Shown piece after piece: positions 1-9,260 of a DNA stretch of 64,000 bases; position 1 is the first letter of the stretch, and each line of letters opens with the position of its first letter. Made by a program: the position numbers and the translations under genes. The notes under the pieces are model-generated. The model searched no databases. It saw only the letters and a list, made by a program, of their open reading frames with translations, and had not been told where the DNA came from. Origin of the DNA: Bacillus wiedmannii (lineage in GTDB: Bacteria; Bacillota; Bacilli; Bacillales; Bacillaceae_G); assembly GCF_001583695.1 (NCBI RefSeq), contig NZ_LOBC01000023.1, forward strand, positions 1-64,000, read 5' to 3'.

Positions 1-1
1 T

Positions 2-217
2 GGTTTAACAGGATCACCGGGAGTAACAGGTGCGACTGGTTTAACAGGATCACCGGGAGTAACAGGTGCGACTGGTTTAACGGGGTCACCGGGAGTAACA
101 GGTCCAACGGGAGTAACAGGAACACCAGGAGCAACAGGTCCAACGGGAGTAACAGGAACACCGGGAGCAACAGGTCCAACGGGAGTAACAGGAACACCGG
201 GAGCAACAGGTTCAACG
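2..217 (+). repeat. Six 36-nt tandem repeats coding collagen triplets
   Basis: Units start at 2, 38, 74, 110, 146 and 182. Units 1-2 are identical, and units 4-6 differ by single bases. Such repeats expand and contract by slippage, so repeat number should vary between strains. Confidence 0.85.
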
Positions 218-490
218 GGAGTTATTGGTCCCATAACAACAACTAATTTATTATTTTACACTTTTTCAGATGGAGAAAAACTTATATATACAGATTCAGA
301 TGGGATAGCTCAATATGGTACAACACACATATTACCTCCTGATGAGGTTTCCTATATTAATTTGTTTATTAATGGAATACTTCAACCACAACCATTATAT
401 CTGGTTAGTAATGGTCAGCTAACTTTATTGGATAATCAACCACCTACGCAAGGTTCTTCAATTATTTTGCAATTCATCATTATTAATTAA
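2..490 (+). CDS. Collagen-like spore-surface protein, C-terminal part (5' end outside window)
   Basis: The reading frame is open from the left edge and ends at TAA 488-490. The first 75 or so residues are Gly-X-Thr/Pro collagen triplets in six tandem 36-nt (12-residue) units: three of [12 protein letters not shown] type, then three of [12 protein letters not shown] type. A non-collagen C-terminal domain of about 85 residues follows and ends in a strand-rich stretch ([20 protein letters not shown]). This resembles the DUF4183 domain found at the end of many B. cereus group collagen-like proteins, and the neighbouring minus-strand gene carries a related domain. Proteins of this build sit on the exosporium as glycosylated filaments. 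The N-terminus that would show an exosporium leader is missing, so the exact family member cannot be named. Confidence 0.85.
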   Translation, partial: GLTGSPGVTGATGLTGSPGVTGATGLTGSPGVTGPTGVTGTPGATGPTGVTGTPGATGPTGVTGTPGATGSTGVIGPITTTNLLFYTFSDGEKLIYTDSDGIAQYGTTHILPPDEVSYINLFINGILQPQPLYLVSNGQLTLLDNQPPTQGSSIILQFIIIN

Positions 491-528
491 AAAAGACAGA
501 TTCTTAAATAAAAAGAATCTGTCTTTTT
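491..528. terminator. Bidirectional terminator between convergent genes
   Basis: A perfect 15-bp stem (491-505 with 513-527) has a 7-nt loop and is A-rich on the left and T-rich on the right. It serves the collagen-like gene on plus and the DUF4183 gene on minus. Confidence 0.85.
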
Positions 529-550
529 GTTCTACATTAAAGTAGTTAAA

Positions 551-841
551 CTAAGTGACGATAAATTCAATTGTAATTGGAATTCCGCCGTCTAATGCAT
601 CTCCGCCAGGAATTGTAATAGCACCAGTAGGTCCAGTAGTAATACTGGAGTTCACACTAGGTTGAAGAATGCCGTTTACATAAAAGTTGTAATACGTAAA
701 AGTCGGAAAAGCAGTTGCAGTAGTACCAGCATCGTTTAAACAAGCTGTAGCAGCAATTGCAAAAGCTGCACCTGTTCCTGTTCCAGCTCCTAGTGTAGAT
801 GTAAATCTTCTAGATGCCATAAATGGTTGGATGATTGGCAA
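551..841 (-). CDS. DUF4183-type small spore-surface protein
   Basis: A 96-residue protein starting at TTG 841, chosen because a strong GGAGGTGAG ribosome site lies 8-9 nt upstream; an in-frame ATG at 820 lacks one. The C-terminal half (NFYVNGILQPSVNSSITTGP) parallels the C-terminal domain of the collagen-like protein at 2-490 and fits DUF4183, here without a collagen stalk. It may be a stand-alone spore-surface subunit. The convergent position next to the collagen gene suggests duplication of the domain. Function is not established. Confidence 0.75.
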   Translation of the reverse strand: MPIIQPFMASRRFTSTLGAGTGTGAAFAIAATACLNDAGTTATAFPTFTYYNFYVNGILQPSVNSSITTGPTGAITIPGGDALDGGIPITIEFIVT

Positions 842-1293
842 TTAATTCTCACCTCCTAAATTATTTTTTGAACGAATTATAGAATAACTTGTCCGATATA
901 TTGTATGAGAGTTTTCTATAATAGAAACGGCTTCTTAATTATTGAGAGAACATAATTTTAGTAAAGATATTGTTACTTATCTGAAAAGATGGTGTTGTTA
1001 CTTGTTGGTTATATGCAAATGCTTAGTTTTAATATTTAAATTAAAATGTGCTTTTGGACCTAAGAGATAAACGTGGAAAATTAAAATAAACTCTTAAGTT
1101 TAGGTGTTTAATCTAAGCAGTCAATTATTAAAAACATATAATTAATATGTGAGTCATGAACATAATTAAATATCGTTTTTTCAGTTTAATTATAATTCAT
1201 GTTTCCTATTTTAAGTGACTGAAACCTATACGCAATTTTATAGTTCTTATAATAGGAAAACACTCAAATATAAGATAAGTAAGGAGGAAATAA
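842..1293. other. Intergenic region with AT-rich imperfect hairpin
   Basis: There is no convincing gene. The region holds promoters of the divergent DUF4183 and BclB-type genes. A long imperfect inverted repeat lies at 1155-1170 / 1185-1201 (arms beginning CATGAA and ending TTCATG, each with an ATAATTAAA-type core), with a 14-nt loop. It has no GC core or run of T, so it is unlikely to be a terminator. Confidence 0.5.
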
Positions 1294-2565
<1,272 letters not shown>

Positions 2566-2586
2566 CTTGTGGTAATGTATTCTGTA

Positions 2587-2627
2587 TATAGCCCTTCCTA
2601 ATTTTATTAGGAAGGGCTATATTTTAT
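2587..2627 (+). terminator. Terminator of the BclB-type gene
   Basis: A 15-bp perfect stem (2587-2601 with 2607-2621), TTTTA loop, then a short T-rich tail. Confidence 0.85.
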
Positions 2628-2711
2628 GGGAAGATAGGTGATAAATCAAAATGTATGATTTATACTTTAATATTTATGGAATAAGTTAAATGATTTGAAA
2701 AAATTACCTAT

Positions 2712-2750
2712 AAATAAAAAAGATGAATTCTATTAAAAATAGAATTCATC
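2712..2750 (-). terminator. Minus-strand terminator of the Ser-rich small gene
   Basis: A perfect 12-bp stem GATGAATTCTAT/ATAGAATTCATC. Read on the minus strand it is followed by six T. Confidence 0.8.
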
Positions 2751-2828
2751 CATTTCATAAATGGTATACAAGGGAAGAAAGTTATTTATCGTGAGCGTTG
2801 AAATGTTATAGTTCAAATTAGTAATAAA

Positions 2829-2996
2829 CTATTTGTTTTTATTACAGTTACATCCTTTTTTCTTTACATAGCCTTGCTCGGCTAAATCTCTTTGTGATTG
2901 GGAATTGGAAGATTGAGAATTCGAAGACTGAGAGGATGCTGATGAACTACTATTTTTATTATTAGAGTAGTTTTTTCGATAGTTATAATTACTCAT
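2829..2996 (-). CDS. Small Ser/Asn-rich protein, probably spore-associated
   Basis: A 55-residue ORF (starts MSNYNYRKNYSNNKNSSSS, ends KKKGCNCNKNK) with a strong GGAGGTGAT ribosome site 8 nt before ATG and a clean minus-strand terminator after its stop. Low-complexity Ser/Asn/Gln and a Cys-X-Cys tail are common in small coat or exosporium proteins of this group. The setting between two spore-surface genes supports that guess, but no family is recognised. Confidence 0.7.
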   Translation of the reverse strand: MSNYNYRKNYSNNKNSSSSASSQSSNSQSSNSQSQRDLAEQGYVKKKGCNCNKNK

Positions 2997-3089
2997 AGTA
3001 CTATCACCTCCAATTAGATATATAAATATTATATGTATGTACTCTATTAATTGTTACGAAAAAAATAGGAATGGTGGATATACAATAAA

Positions 3090-3117
3090 AAATCTCCTAC
3101 GTATTTTCCGAGGAGAT
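3090..3117 (-). terminator. Minus-strand terminator of the cupin gene
   Basis: GATCTCCT ... AGGAGAT stem, followed on the minus strand by TTTTTTATTG. Confidence 0.7.
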
Positions 3118-3143
3118 CAATAATTGTCTATTAATGAAATAAA

Positions 3144-3776
3144 TTAATATCCCCAGTAAAGAGGGAAATAGTATGAATCTTGGTAATATAAATTTTGTTG
3201 TTGATTAGGAGGATGAGTTGGTGGGTTTATCATTCCTCGGTTTTTATTACAGTTTGCTGGGGGACCAATTACTGTAGTGGATTGAATAGGGGATACCGCT
3301 TGTTTCCATTGTTGTTCATCGAGACAGTAAGTATGAGCCATCATATTAGCGGGAGTTAATCTTAAAATATCAGAACCAAAAATAACTTCTGGGGTTGGGG
3401 CATCGAAAATAGCTAATAAATGAGTACCATCTGCTGTAGCAATTTCATAATGCCACCACGCTTGTGGAATGTTGGCAACTTGCCCTGGTTTTATCGGTAA
3501 GTTTAATATTTGGTTTGTAAAAGGATTAAGTAAGGAAACAACAGCAGATCCTGAAATACAGTAAACAAGTTCAGCTGCATTTTGATGAATATGTGGCTCT
3601 ACAACATTTCCTGTACTTAAATAGATATCTAATAAAGAAGTATTTTCTAAAGTATTTAATTGTTTTATGCCAAGTACGTTTATATAATTTTGGGCATCTT
3701 TCTTAAAAAAATTACTTTTATTTAAATCATGGGTGAAATTAGTTGAGGGGGAAGTGTAGTCGATATTAGAAGTCAT
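3144..3776 (-). CDS. Cupin-domain protein with Asn/Gln/Tyr-rich tail
   Basis: A 210-residue protein. A single cupin barrel spans about residues 40-150. Motif 1 is PHIHQNAAELVY (H62, H64, E69) and motif 2 is PGQVANIPQAWWHYE (H109), so all four metal ligands of a typical bicupin-half are present. After residue 175 the sequence becomes Asn/Gln/Pro/Tyr-rich (TTVIGPPANCNK, then NQQQNLYYQD), a tail type seen in coat and exosporium proteins. Oxalate-decarboxylase-like coat proteins exist in Bacillus, but this one is shorter. Enzymatic activity cannot be asserted. It sits within a row of spore-surface genes. Confidence 0.75.
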   Translation of the reverse strand: MTSNIDYTSPSTNFTHDLNKSNFFKKDAQNYINVLGIKQLNTLENTSLLDIYLSTGNVVEPHIHQNAAELVYCISGSAVVSLLNPFTNQILNLPIKPGQVANIPQAWWHYEIATADGTHLLAIFDAPTPEVIFGSDILRLTPANMMAHTYCLDEQQWKQAVSPIQSTTVIGPPANCNKNRGMINPPTHPPNQQQNLYYQDSYYFPLYWGY

Positions 3777-3925
3777 TTGTATTACCCGCCTTTCTTATAT
3801 TTTCATGCAATTTGAATTTAGGATATGAGTCTAGTTATTGAAATGTGAAAGCGTTGCTGCTCTTCGTTTGTAAAGTGATAAAAATGTTCGTTTGAATGCA
3901 CTATAATTAAAAGAGTTTCATTGCG

Positions 3926-3973
3926 AAAAAAGGCGCTATTAATTACAATTAATGTAAAAGATAGCGCTTTTTT
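3926..3973 (+). terminator. Terminator-like hairpin upstream of the SMI1-LRR gene
   Basis: An A-run plus GCGCTAT pairs with ATAGCGC followed by six T (13-bp stem, 21-nt loop). No plus-strand gene precedes it, so it is either an attenuator for the downstream gene or the end of a short untranslated RNA. Confidence 0.6.
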
Positions 3974-4001
3974 AATTTGGAGTACAAGGGGAGTGCAGAA
4001 A

Positions 4002-5534
4002 ATGAACCATACTATTTTAAAAGAGTTGGAAGTTGAATTAAAAAATTACTTTCAACCGTTTTTGAATGCACCTGCAACAATAGAAGAAATTCAATATGCC
4101 GAAAGTGAAATGGGAATTGCGTTTCCAGATGAATTACGTAATCTTTATCTTGCACATAACGGTGAGGATAAATCAGGACCAGGGTTGTTTTTTGGTTTGC
4201 CATTTCTCTCGTTAGATGAAGTTTTGGATGAGTGGAGAGTATGGAAAAGTATTGAAGATGATGCGTTTTTTAATTTTGATGCATTTTCAATACCAACAGA
4301 ATATATTAAGGAAAGATATGTGAATCACAATTGGATACCTATTAGTAAAGATTATGGCGGTAACAATTTAGGAATAGATGTTGATCCGGATGAAAAGGGG
4401 AAAGTGGGACAAGTTATTAATTTTGGACGAGATGAAGAAGTGAAATATGTAATTGCAAATAGAATTTCAGATTTGTTACTATTTATTTTACAAACGCTAA
4501 AAAATAAAAATTTCACCATTCATCAAGAGGAAGATTATTTATATTGGAGTTATGGTGCTAATGATAATATACATTTTTTAGACGCTTTATTTAATATTGA
4601 ATTACCTGTTTTACAGCCCCAATTTATATTTCAATCTGAAAATAACGTTAATGATTGGTACGATAGTTTAGATGAGAATTGGAGATATATAGTGGGTGCA
4701 TCTGAACGAGCAGACAGGTTTATTAGAGAGAAGAGATTATATTTAGGTGGAAAAGGGTTAGTAGATATTAGTCCATTACAGATGTGTACGGAAGTGAGAG
4801 AACTAATTTTATCCGGAAATGAAATTCGAGATTTAGCAGGATTAGAACGAATGAATTCTTTAAAGAAGTTATATTTAGTTAATAATCCGGTTCAAGATTT
4901 AACGCCAATCATACATCTAAAACACTTACAAGAAATGAATATAAAGAATACGGAGATAAATAATTTATCGGAACTTGTAGAAATGTCATCATTAAAAAAA
5001 TTAAATATTACACATACTAGTATTCAAGATTTTTCGTTGCTACCGCAGTTTCAAAAATTAGAATCGCTTTCTGTACATATTTCAAATCATGAGCAGCTCT
5101 ACGCGATTTCGAAAGTAGATAATTTAAAGCATTTATATATTTTAGGTTTAGAGAATGTTAGTGAATTGGATTTACTTGTTTTGCAAAATTTAAATAAGTT
5201 AATCACAATTGAATTTGAAAATAGCGACATCGCTAATTTATATTGCTTTCGACACAATGCGTCAATTCAAAATATAAAGTTGACAGATACAAAGGTAAAA
5301 GATGTATCGGCATTAGGTAAAATGAAAGGACTAAAGGAATTAGAATTAGATGGCGCAACAATTGATAACCTTGAAACGGTTTGTTGTTCTCGATCATTAG
5401 AAATATTTACAGGATCGTTTGAACAATTTTATATGTTAAAAGACTCATTTGATAGGAAAATAGATTTTTCAAAAATAATAGGAGGGATGTCTGAAGAAGA
5501 AAGAGAAATTTGGCACCAGCATGTAATTGATTAG
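4002..5534 (+). CDS. SMI1/KNR4-domain protein with leucine-rich repeats
   Basis: A 510-residue protein. ATG 4002 is preferred over an upstream TTG/GTG because it follows AAGGGGAGTG, and because the upstream extension would run through the terminator hairpin at 3926-3973. Residues 1-160 fit the SMI1/KNR4 fold (TIEEIQYAESEMGIAFPDEL and LYLAHNGEDKSGPGLFFG). Residues 270-480 contain six or seven internalin-like leucine-rich repeats (LKKLYLVNNPVQDLTPI, LKKLNITHTSIQDFS). SMI1 domains often act as immunity modules against polymorphic toxins, and LRRs bind proteins. No signal peptide, so it is probably cytoplasmic. No toxin gene is adjacent. Confidence 0.8.
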   Translation: MNHTILKELEVELKNYFQPFLNAPATIEEIQYAESEMGIAFPDELRNLYLAHNGEDKSGPGLFFGLPFLSLDEVLDEWRVWKSIEDDAFFNFDAFSIPTEYIKERYVNHNWIPISKDYGGNNLGIDVDPDEKGKVGQVINFGRDEEVKYVIANRISDLLLFILQTLKNKNFTIHQEEDYLYWSYGANDNIHFLDALFNIELPVLQPQFIFQSENNVNDWYDSLDENWRYIVGASERADRFIREKRLYLGGKGLVDISPLQMCTEVRELILSGNEIRDLAGLERMNSLKKLYLVNNPVQDLTPIIHLKHLQEMNIKNTEINNLSELVEMSSLKKLNITHTSIQDFSLLPQFQKLESLSVHISNHEQLYAISKVDNLKHLYILGLENVSELDLLVLQNLNKLITIEFENSDIANLYCFRHNASIQNIKLTDTKVKDVSALGKMKGLKELELDGATIDNLETVCCSRSLEIFTGSFEQFYMLKDSFDRKIDFSKIIGGMSEEEREIWHQHVID

Positions 5535-5639
5535 AAAATAACATTATTATGTAAATAAGTTTGTTTGTAGAAGGTGTAACTGTTTGACAGTTGATACTGT
5601 AATAAAGTGGTTAGATGAAATAAATTATGTGTAACTGAA

Positions 5640-5666
5640 TGTCACATCCCCCCTTAATCGTTCGTC
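5640..5666 (+). promoter_or_regulatory. ECF41-type promoter TGTCACA-N16-CGTC
   Basis: TGTCACA at 5640-5646, a 16-nt spacer, then CGTC at 5663-5666. This matches the published target motif of ECF41 sigma factors and stands 34 nt before the first gene of the operon that encodes such a factor. The reading is autoregulation. Confidence 0.85.
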
Positions 5667-5699
5667 TTGTATGTAGAACGTATAAGGAGGGATTTTGTT

Positions 5700-7010
5700 A
5701 TGAAACATTTTGATGTAGCAATTGTTGGTGGTGGGCTTGCTGGATTAACAGCATCTATATATTTAGCGAAAGCTGGAAGGAAAGTTATTGTATTAGAATA
5801 GTCCAGTCACTTCGGTGGTCGAGGGATGACAATAAATAAAAACGGCATTTGTATGAATCTTGGTGCACATGCTTTATATAGAGGTGGAGAAGCGTTTTTA
5901 GCTTTTAATGAGCTAGGAGTAAATCTTCCAGGTGGAATCCCATCTACAAAAGCACATGGAATATGGAAAGGGGATATTTATACCATTCCAACAGATTTTC
6001 GCTCCATTTTATCAACACCGTTACTTTCATGGTCTGCAAAAGTACAGTTCGCTCGTCTTATGATTCATTTAGGAAACTTAGATGTAGGAAAAGTTCCGAA
6101 AATGAGCCTAACTACATGGGCAGAAAATGAAATTAAAGATCCAATGGTTCGAAATATATTTTATGCATTATGCCGAACAACAACATATACGTATGCTCCT
6201 ACAATACAATTAGCATCTTCTGTACTAAAGCAAATACAGCTTTCTATGAAAGAAGGAGTACTTTATGTAGATGGCGGTTGGGAGACGATAATAACAAATT
6301 TAAGGAATATAGCAAGTACTAGTGGTGTGCAATTTCTGGCTAAAAAGCATGTTTTGAAAATAGAGCATTGTGAAGGGAAACAAAGAATACAATGTTTTGA
6401 CGATGAAGTATTTGAAGCAGGTGCAGTCATTGTAACAACTCCACCGAAAGAAGCTTGTAAAATTATAAAAGGTGCGGAAGGAACAAGTTTGCATAGATGG
6501 AGTGAACAATCAGTACCGGTTACCGTTGCTGCATTAGATATTGGTTTGAGACGATTACCCAATCCTACACATCAATTTGTATTAGGCTTAGATCAACCTA
6601 TATTTTATACAAATCAATCGAGAGCAGCTAAATTAAGTGAAGACGGATCAATTGCAGTAAGTCTAATTAAGTATCATACCCCTGTGTTTGAGCTAAATCA
6701 TATTCAAGATGATAAAGAACAGTTAGAAAATACGATGGAATTATTACATCCGAATTGGGAAAGGGAAGTTGTTGCACAGCAATATTTACCGAAAATAACG
6801 GTAGTATATGATTTTCCTCATATTGACCGTGTTGAAAAACCAGGCCCTAATATACCTGGAATGCCAGGTGTTTACGTTGCAGGAGATTGGTTAGGACATG
6901 ATGAAATATTAGCTGATGCTGCGGTAGCAAGCGGAAAACGTGCAGCGTTACACATATTAAAGCAATCCGAAAGTGAGGCAATTCATCATGGAAACGGAGC
7001 AATTATATGA
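5700..7010 (+). pseudogene. FAD-dependent amine oxidase/phytoene-desaturase-like gene interrupted by an amber codon
   Basis: The full frame runs from ATG 5700 (ribosome site AAGGAGGG) to TGA 7010, 436 codons, broken once by TAG at 5799-5801. The first 33 residues contain the dinucleotide-binding motif [11 protein letters not shown] and end VIVLE. The frame resumes SSHFGGRGM, the usual continuation of such enzymes, so the TAG probably replaces a Lys or Gln codon. The distal part keeps the C-terminal FAD motif (GVYVAGDWLGHDEILADAA). An internal ATG at 5826 has no ribosome site, and a product from it would lack the Rossmann fold. The gene overlaps the ECF41 sigma gene by 23 nt. Either recently inactivated or a base error. 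Confidence 0.85.
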
Positions 7011-7857
7011 AACGTATCAATCATTATTATTTTCGTTAGCATATAGAATCCTTGGGAGTGTTATGGATGCTGAAGATATCGTCCATGACGTATTTATATC
7101 ACTTAATAATATAGAGGACGTTCAATCTATAGAAAATATGAGAGCCTATTTATGTAAAATGGTAACAAATCGCTCAATTGACAAATTACGTTCGGCAGCA
7201 CATAAACGGAACGTATATGTCGGAATGTGGTTGCCAGAGCCATTTGTGGAAGAGGTTGATGATCCATCAGAGTCATTTGTAATGAAAGAATCAATTTCTA
7301 CGGCATATTTATTACTTTTACAACAATTGTCTGAGGTAGAGAGAGTTGTTTTCATATTAAGAGAGGTTTTCAGTTATGAATACGAAGAAATCGCTTCAAT
7401 TGTAGATAAGAGTAGTGCGAACTGCCGAAAAATCTTTCAACGTGCACGAAAAAGTATTTTGGATAAGCCGAAGCACTCAACATTAAGTACGAAGAAGATG
7501 GCTGCCTATGTGGAGAAATTTGTATCATCATTGCAGTGTGGGGATGCGCAAGGCATATTAGAAGTATTAAAAACAGATGCGATATTAAAAGCGGATGGTG
7601 GTGGTAAAGCTACAACTGCAATCCATCCAATCTATTCTGCAGATAGAATTATACGTTTATTCTTTGGAATTGGGAAGAAGTTCCCGGAAGAGTACAATGT
7701 TAATTATAAGATGGTAAATGGTGCCCCAGGTGTTATTGTTAAAGTAAATAATAAAGTGACTTATGTGCTTTCATTTACATTTGAGAATGAGAAAATCTCA
7801 AATATTTATATGATGGTTAATCCTGAAAAACTTATGCACTTAAATGTAACTGTATAA
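6988..7857 (+). CDS. ECF41-family RNA polymerase sigma factor (SigJ type) with SnoaL-like extension
   Basis: A 289-residue protein. ATG 6988 is chosen over GTG 6973 because AGTGAGG lies 9 nt before it. Sigma region 2 is residues 5-70, and region 4 is about 105-160 (YEEIASIVDKSSANCRKIFQ). The C-terminal extension of about 115 residues is NTF2/SnoaL-like. Three hallmarks of ECF41 are visible: WLPEP in the linker (81-85), DGGGK (203-207) and NPEKL near the end (278-282). In this group the fused extension replaces a separate anti-sigma factor. It is co-transcribed and overlapping with the FAD oxidoreductase, the usual kind of partner, under the ECF41 promoter at 5640. The inducing signal is unknown. 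Confidence 0.92.
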   Translation: METEQLYETYQSLLFSLAYRILGSVMDAEDIVHDVFISLNNIEDVQSIENMRAYLCKMVTNRSIDKLRSAAHKRNVYVGMWLPEPFVEEVDDPSESFVMKESISTAYLLLLQQLSEVERVVFILREVFSYEYEEIASIVDKSSANCRKIFQRARKSILDKPKHSTLSTKKMAAYVEKFVSSLQCGDAQGILEVLKTDAILKADGGGKATTAIHPIYSADRIIRLFFGIGKKFPEEYNVNYKMVNGAPGVIVKVNNKVTYVLSFTFENEKISNIYMMVNPEKLMHLNVTV

Positions 7858-7894
7858 AAAAAGACGCATTTCTTTAGAAGTGCGTCTTTTTTTT
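7857..7894 (+). terminator. Terminator of the ECF41 operon
   Basis: AAAAAAGACGCA pairs with TGCGTC followed by eight T. Being A-rich on the left, it may also end the convergent small gene. Confidence 0.85.
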
Positions 7895-8051
7895 ATTTCT
7901 CTAACATTTCAAGAGGTACATCTTTTTCGCCTGCTACTTCAAATTTAATTTCCCCATCTTCTTCATAAATACGTGAAATAATCGGTATAGTAATCATTAA
8001 TTTTTTATGCTGTTTTCGTTTTCGAGCAGCATCTAAGCTAATCACGTTCAT
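7893..8051 (-). CDS. Small conserved-looking hypothetical protein
   Basis: A 52-residue ORF (MNVISLDAARKRKQHKKLMI at the start, EVAGEKDVPLEMLEK at the end) with ribosome site AAGGA 8 nt before ATG 8051; an in-frame ATG at 8060 is too close to that site. It has a basic N-terminus and acidic C-terminus, and no membrane segment. It converges on the sigma gene with a shared terminator. No family recognised. Confidence 0.65.
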   Translation of the reverse strand: MNVISLDAARKRKQHKKLMITIPIISRIYEEDGEIKFEVAGEKDVPLEMLEK

Positions 8052-8362
8052 TGTAAGCATCCTTTCTTCTAGAAATATATAAACAAAAGAAAATGCGTCC
8101 GGAAAGGGCGCTTAATTGAATTTGAAATACCGATTCATTTAATTGGGGTTTATATGATTTAACAACTGCAATTGAATTAAAAATAGTATGAATGGAATAA
8201 TTGCACGTAGAAATTAACTTTACCAAAAAACGAAACAATATGCTATAAAAAAATTTAAATCTTTGTCATATAACGAGAAAAAGGATTTCGTTTCGCATAT
8301 AATGAAAGTAGACGGGCAGCAAGAGCTTTTTCATCATATTGCTTGGAAAGGCGATGAAAAGA

Positions 8363-8947
8363 ATGGATACGTTAGATTCATTATTATTTCAACTTGAACA
8401 ATATGGAGAAGAGCATGATCGAAATAAAAAAACACGGGAAGAAAAATTACGGAATATTTCTCGTGAGATGGGGCAATTTTTATCAATTTTAGTAAAAGGA
8501 TGTAGCGCAAAACGCATTTTAGAAATTGGAACTTCTAATGGTTATTCTACATTGTGGTTAGCTAGCGCGGTAGAAGAAACAAATGGAAATGTAACAACTG
8601 TAGAGCTTTCTTCAGAACGAGTTGGAGAGGCACTTGTCAATTTTGAAAAGGCAAATCTTTTACAAAGGATTGATGTTCATAATCAAGAAGCAGGGGCATT
8701 TTTAGATGTGCAACTAGATCATTCATTTGATTTTATTTTCCTAGATTCAGAGCGGATGCAATACATGTGGTGGCTTGAACATATAAAACGCATTTTACAA
8801 CCAAAGGGTTTTCTTGTTGTTGATAACGCAACCTCTCATGCAAGTGAGTTAGCCGAGTTTAGAAAAATGATTGAAGAAGATGAAATGTTTGAAACAGTCT
8901 TATTGGCATTTCAAAACGGAGCATTTGTAGCGCTTAAGAAGAGTTAG
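8363..8947 (+). CDS. SAM-dependent O-methyltransferase (class I)
   Basis: About 194 residues from ATG 8363, with GGAAAGG 11 nt upstream. In-frame starts at 8354 and 8339 are possible but less well placed. Motif I is ILEIGTSNGYSTLWLA and motif II acidic residue is TTVELS. FDFIFLDSER and LQPKGFLVVDNAT follow, an order typical of the catechol/caffeoyl-CoA O-methyltransferase fold (PF13578/PF01596 type). The substrate cannot be deduced. It is monocistronic by its spacing. Confidence 0.8.
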   Translation: MDTLDSLLFQLEQYGEEHDRNKKTREEKLRNISREMGQFLSILVKGCSAKRILEIGTSNGYSTLWLASAVEETNGNVTTVELSSERVGEALVNFEKANLLQRIDVHNQEAGAFLDVQLDHSFDFIFLDSERMQYMWWLEHIKRILQPKGFLVVDNATSHASELAEFRKMIEEDEMFETVLLAFQNGAFVALKKS

Positions 8948-9260
8948 GATTGAGCGTAATATAATTATCACATTGAAAAAGGTTGTATGTCAAAAGATTG
9001 AGTACAGTAGGATGGGAAGGACGTAATTTATATACGTAACATACGAAGAATCCGCCTTCAGCATGTTGTTCTCTAGGTCTTAAGTCTGAGGAAAATAATG
9101 TTGAGAACAGGTATACTTATAGTAAGAAACAGGGAATGACTGCATAAACAGGCATTTCTAAAAAATCGATTTCAAGCAGTTAGAATGTATATGAAATACG
9201 ATATAATAGATGAAATATAGTGCATATAAATTCGCACATATAAATAAAGGAGCGATTTTG
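8948..9260. other. Intergenic region before telA-like gene
   Basis: There is no convincing ORF. An interrupted inverted repeat GTTCTC (about 9069) / GAGAAC (about 9103) is the only structure seen. It presumably holds the promoter of the TelA operon. Confidence 0.4.

Noticed and set aside
3845-3862. Possible CcpA (cre) site TGAAAGCGTTGC
   Set aside because: The second half does not fit the consensus, and the position upstream of spore and SMI1 genes gives no support.
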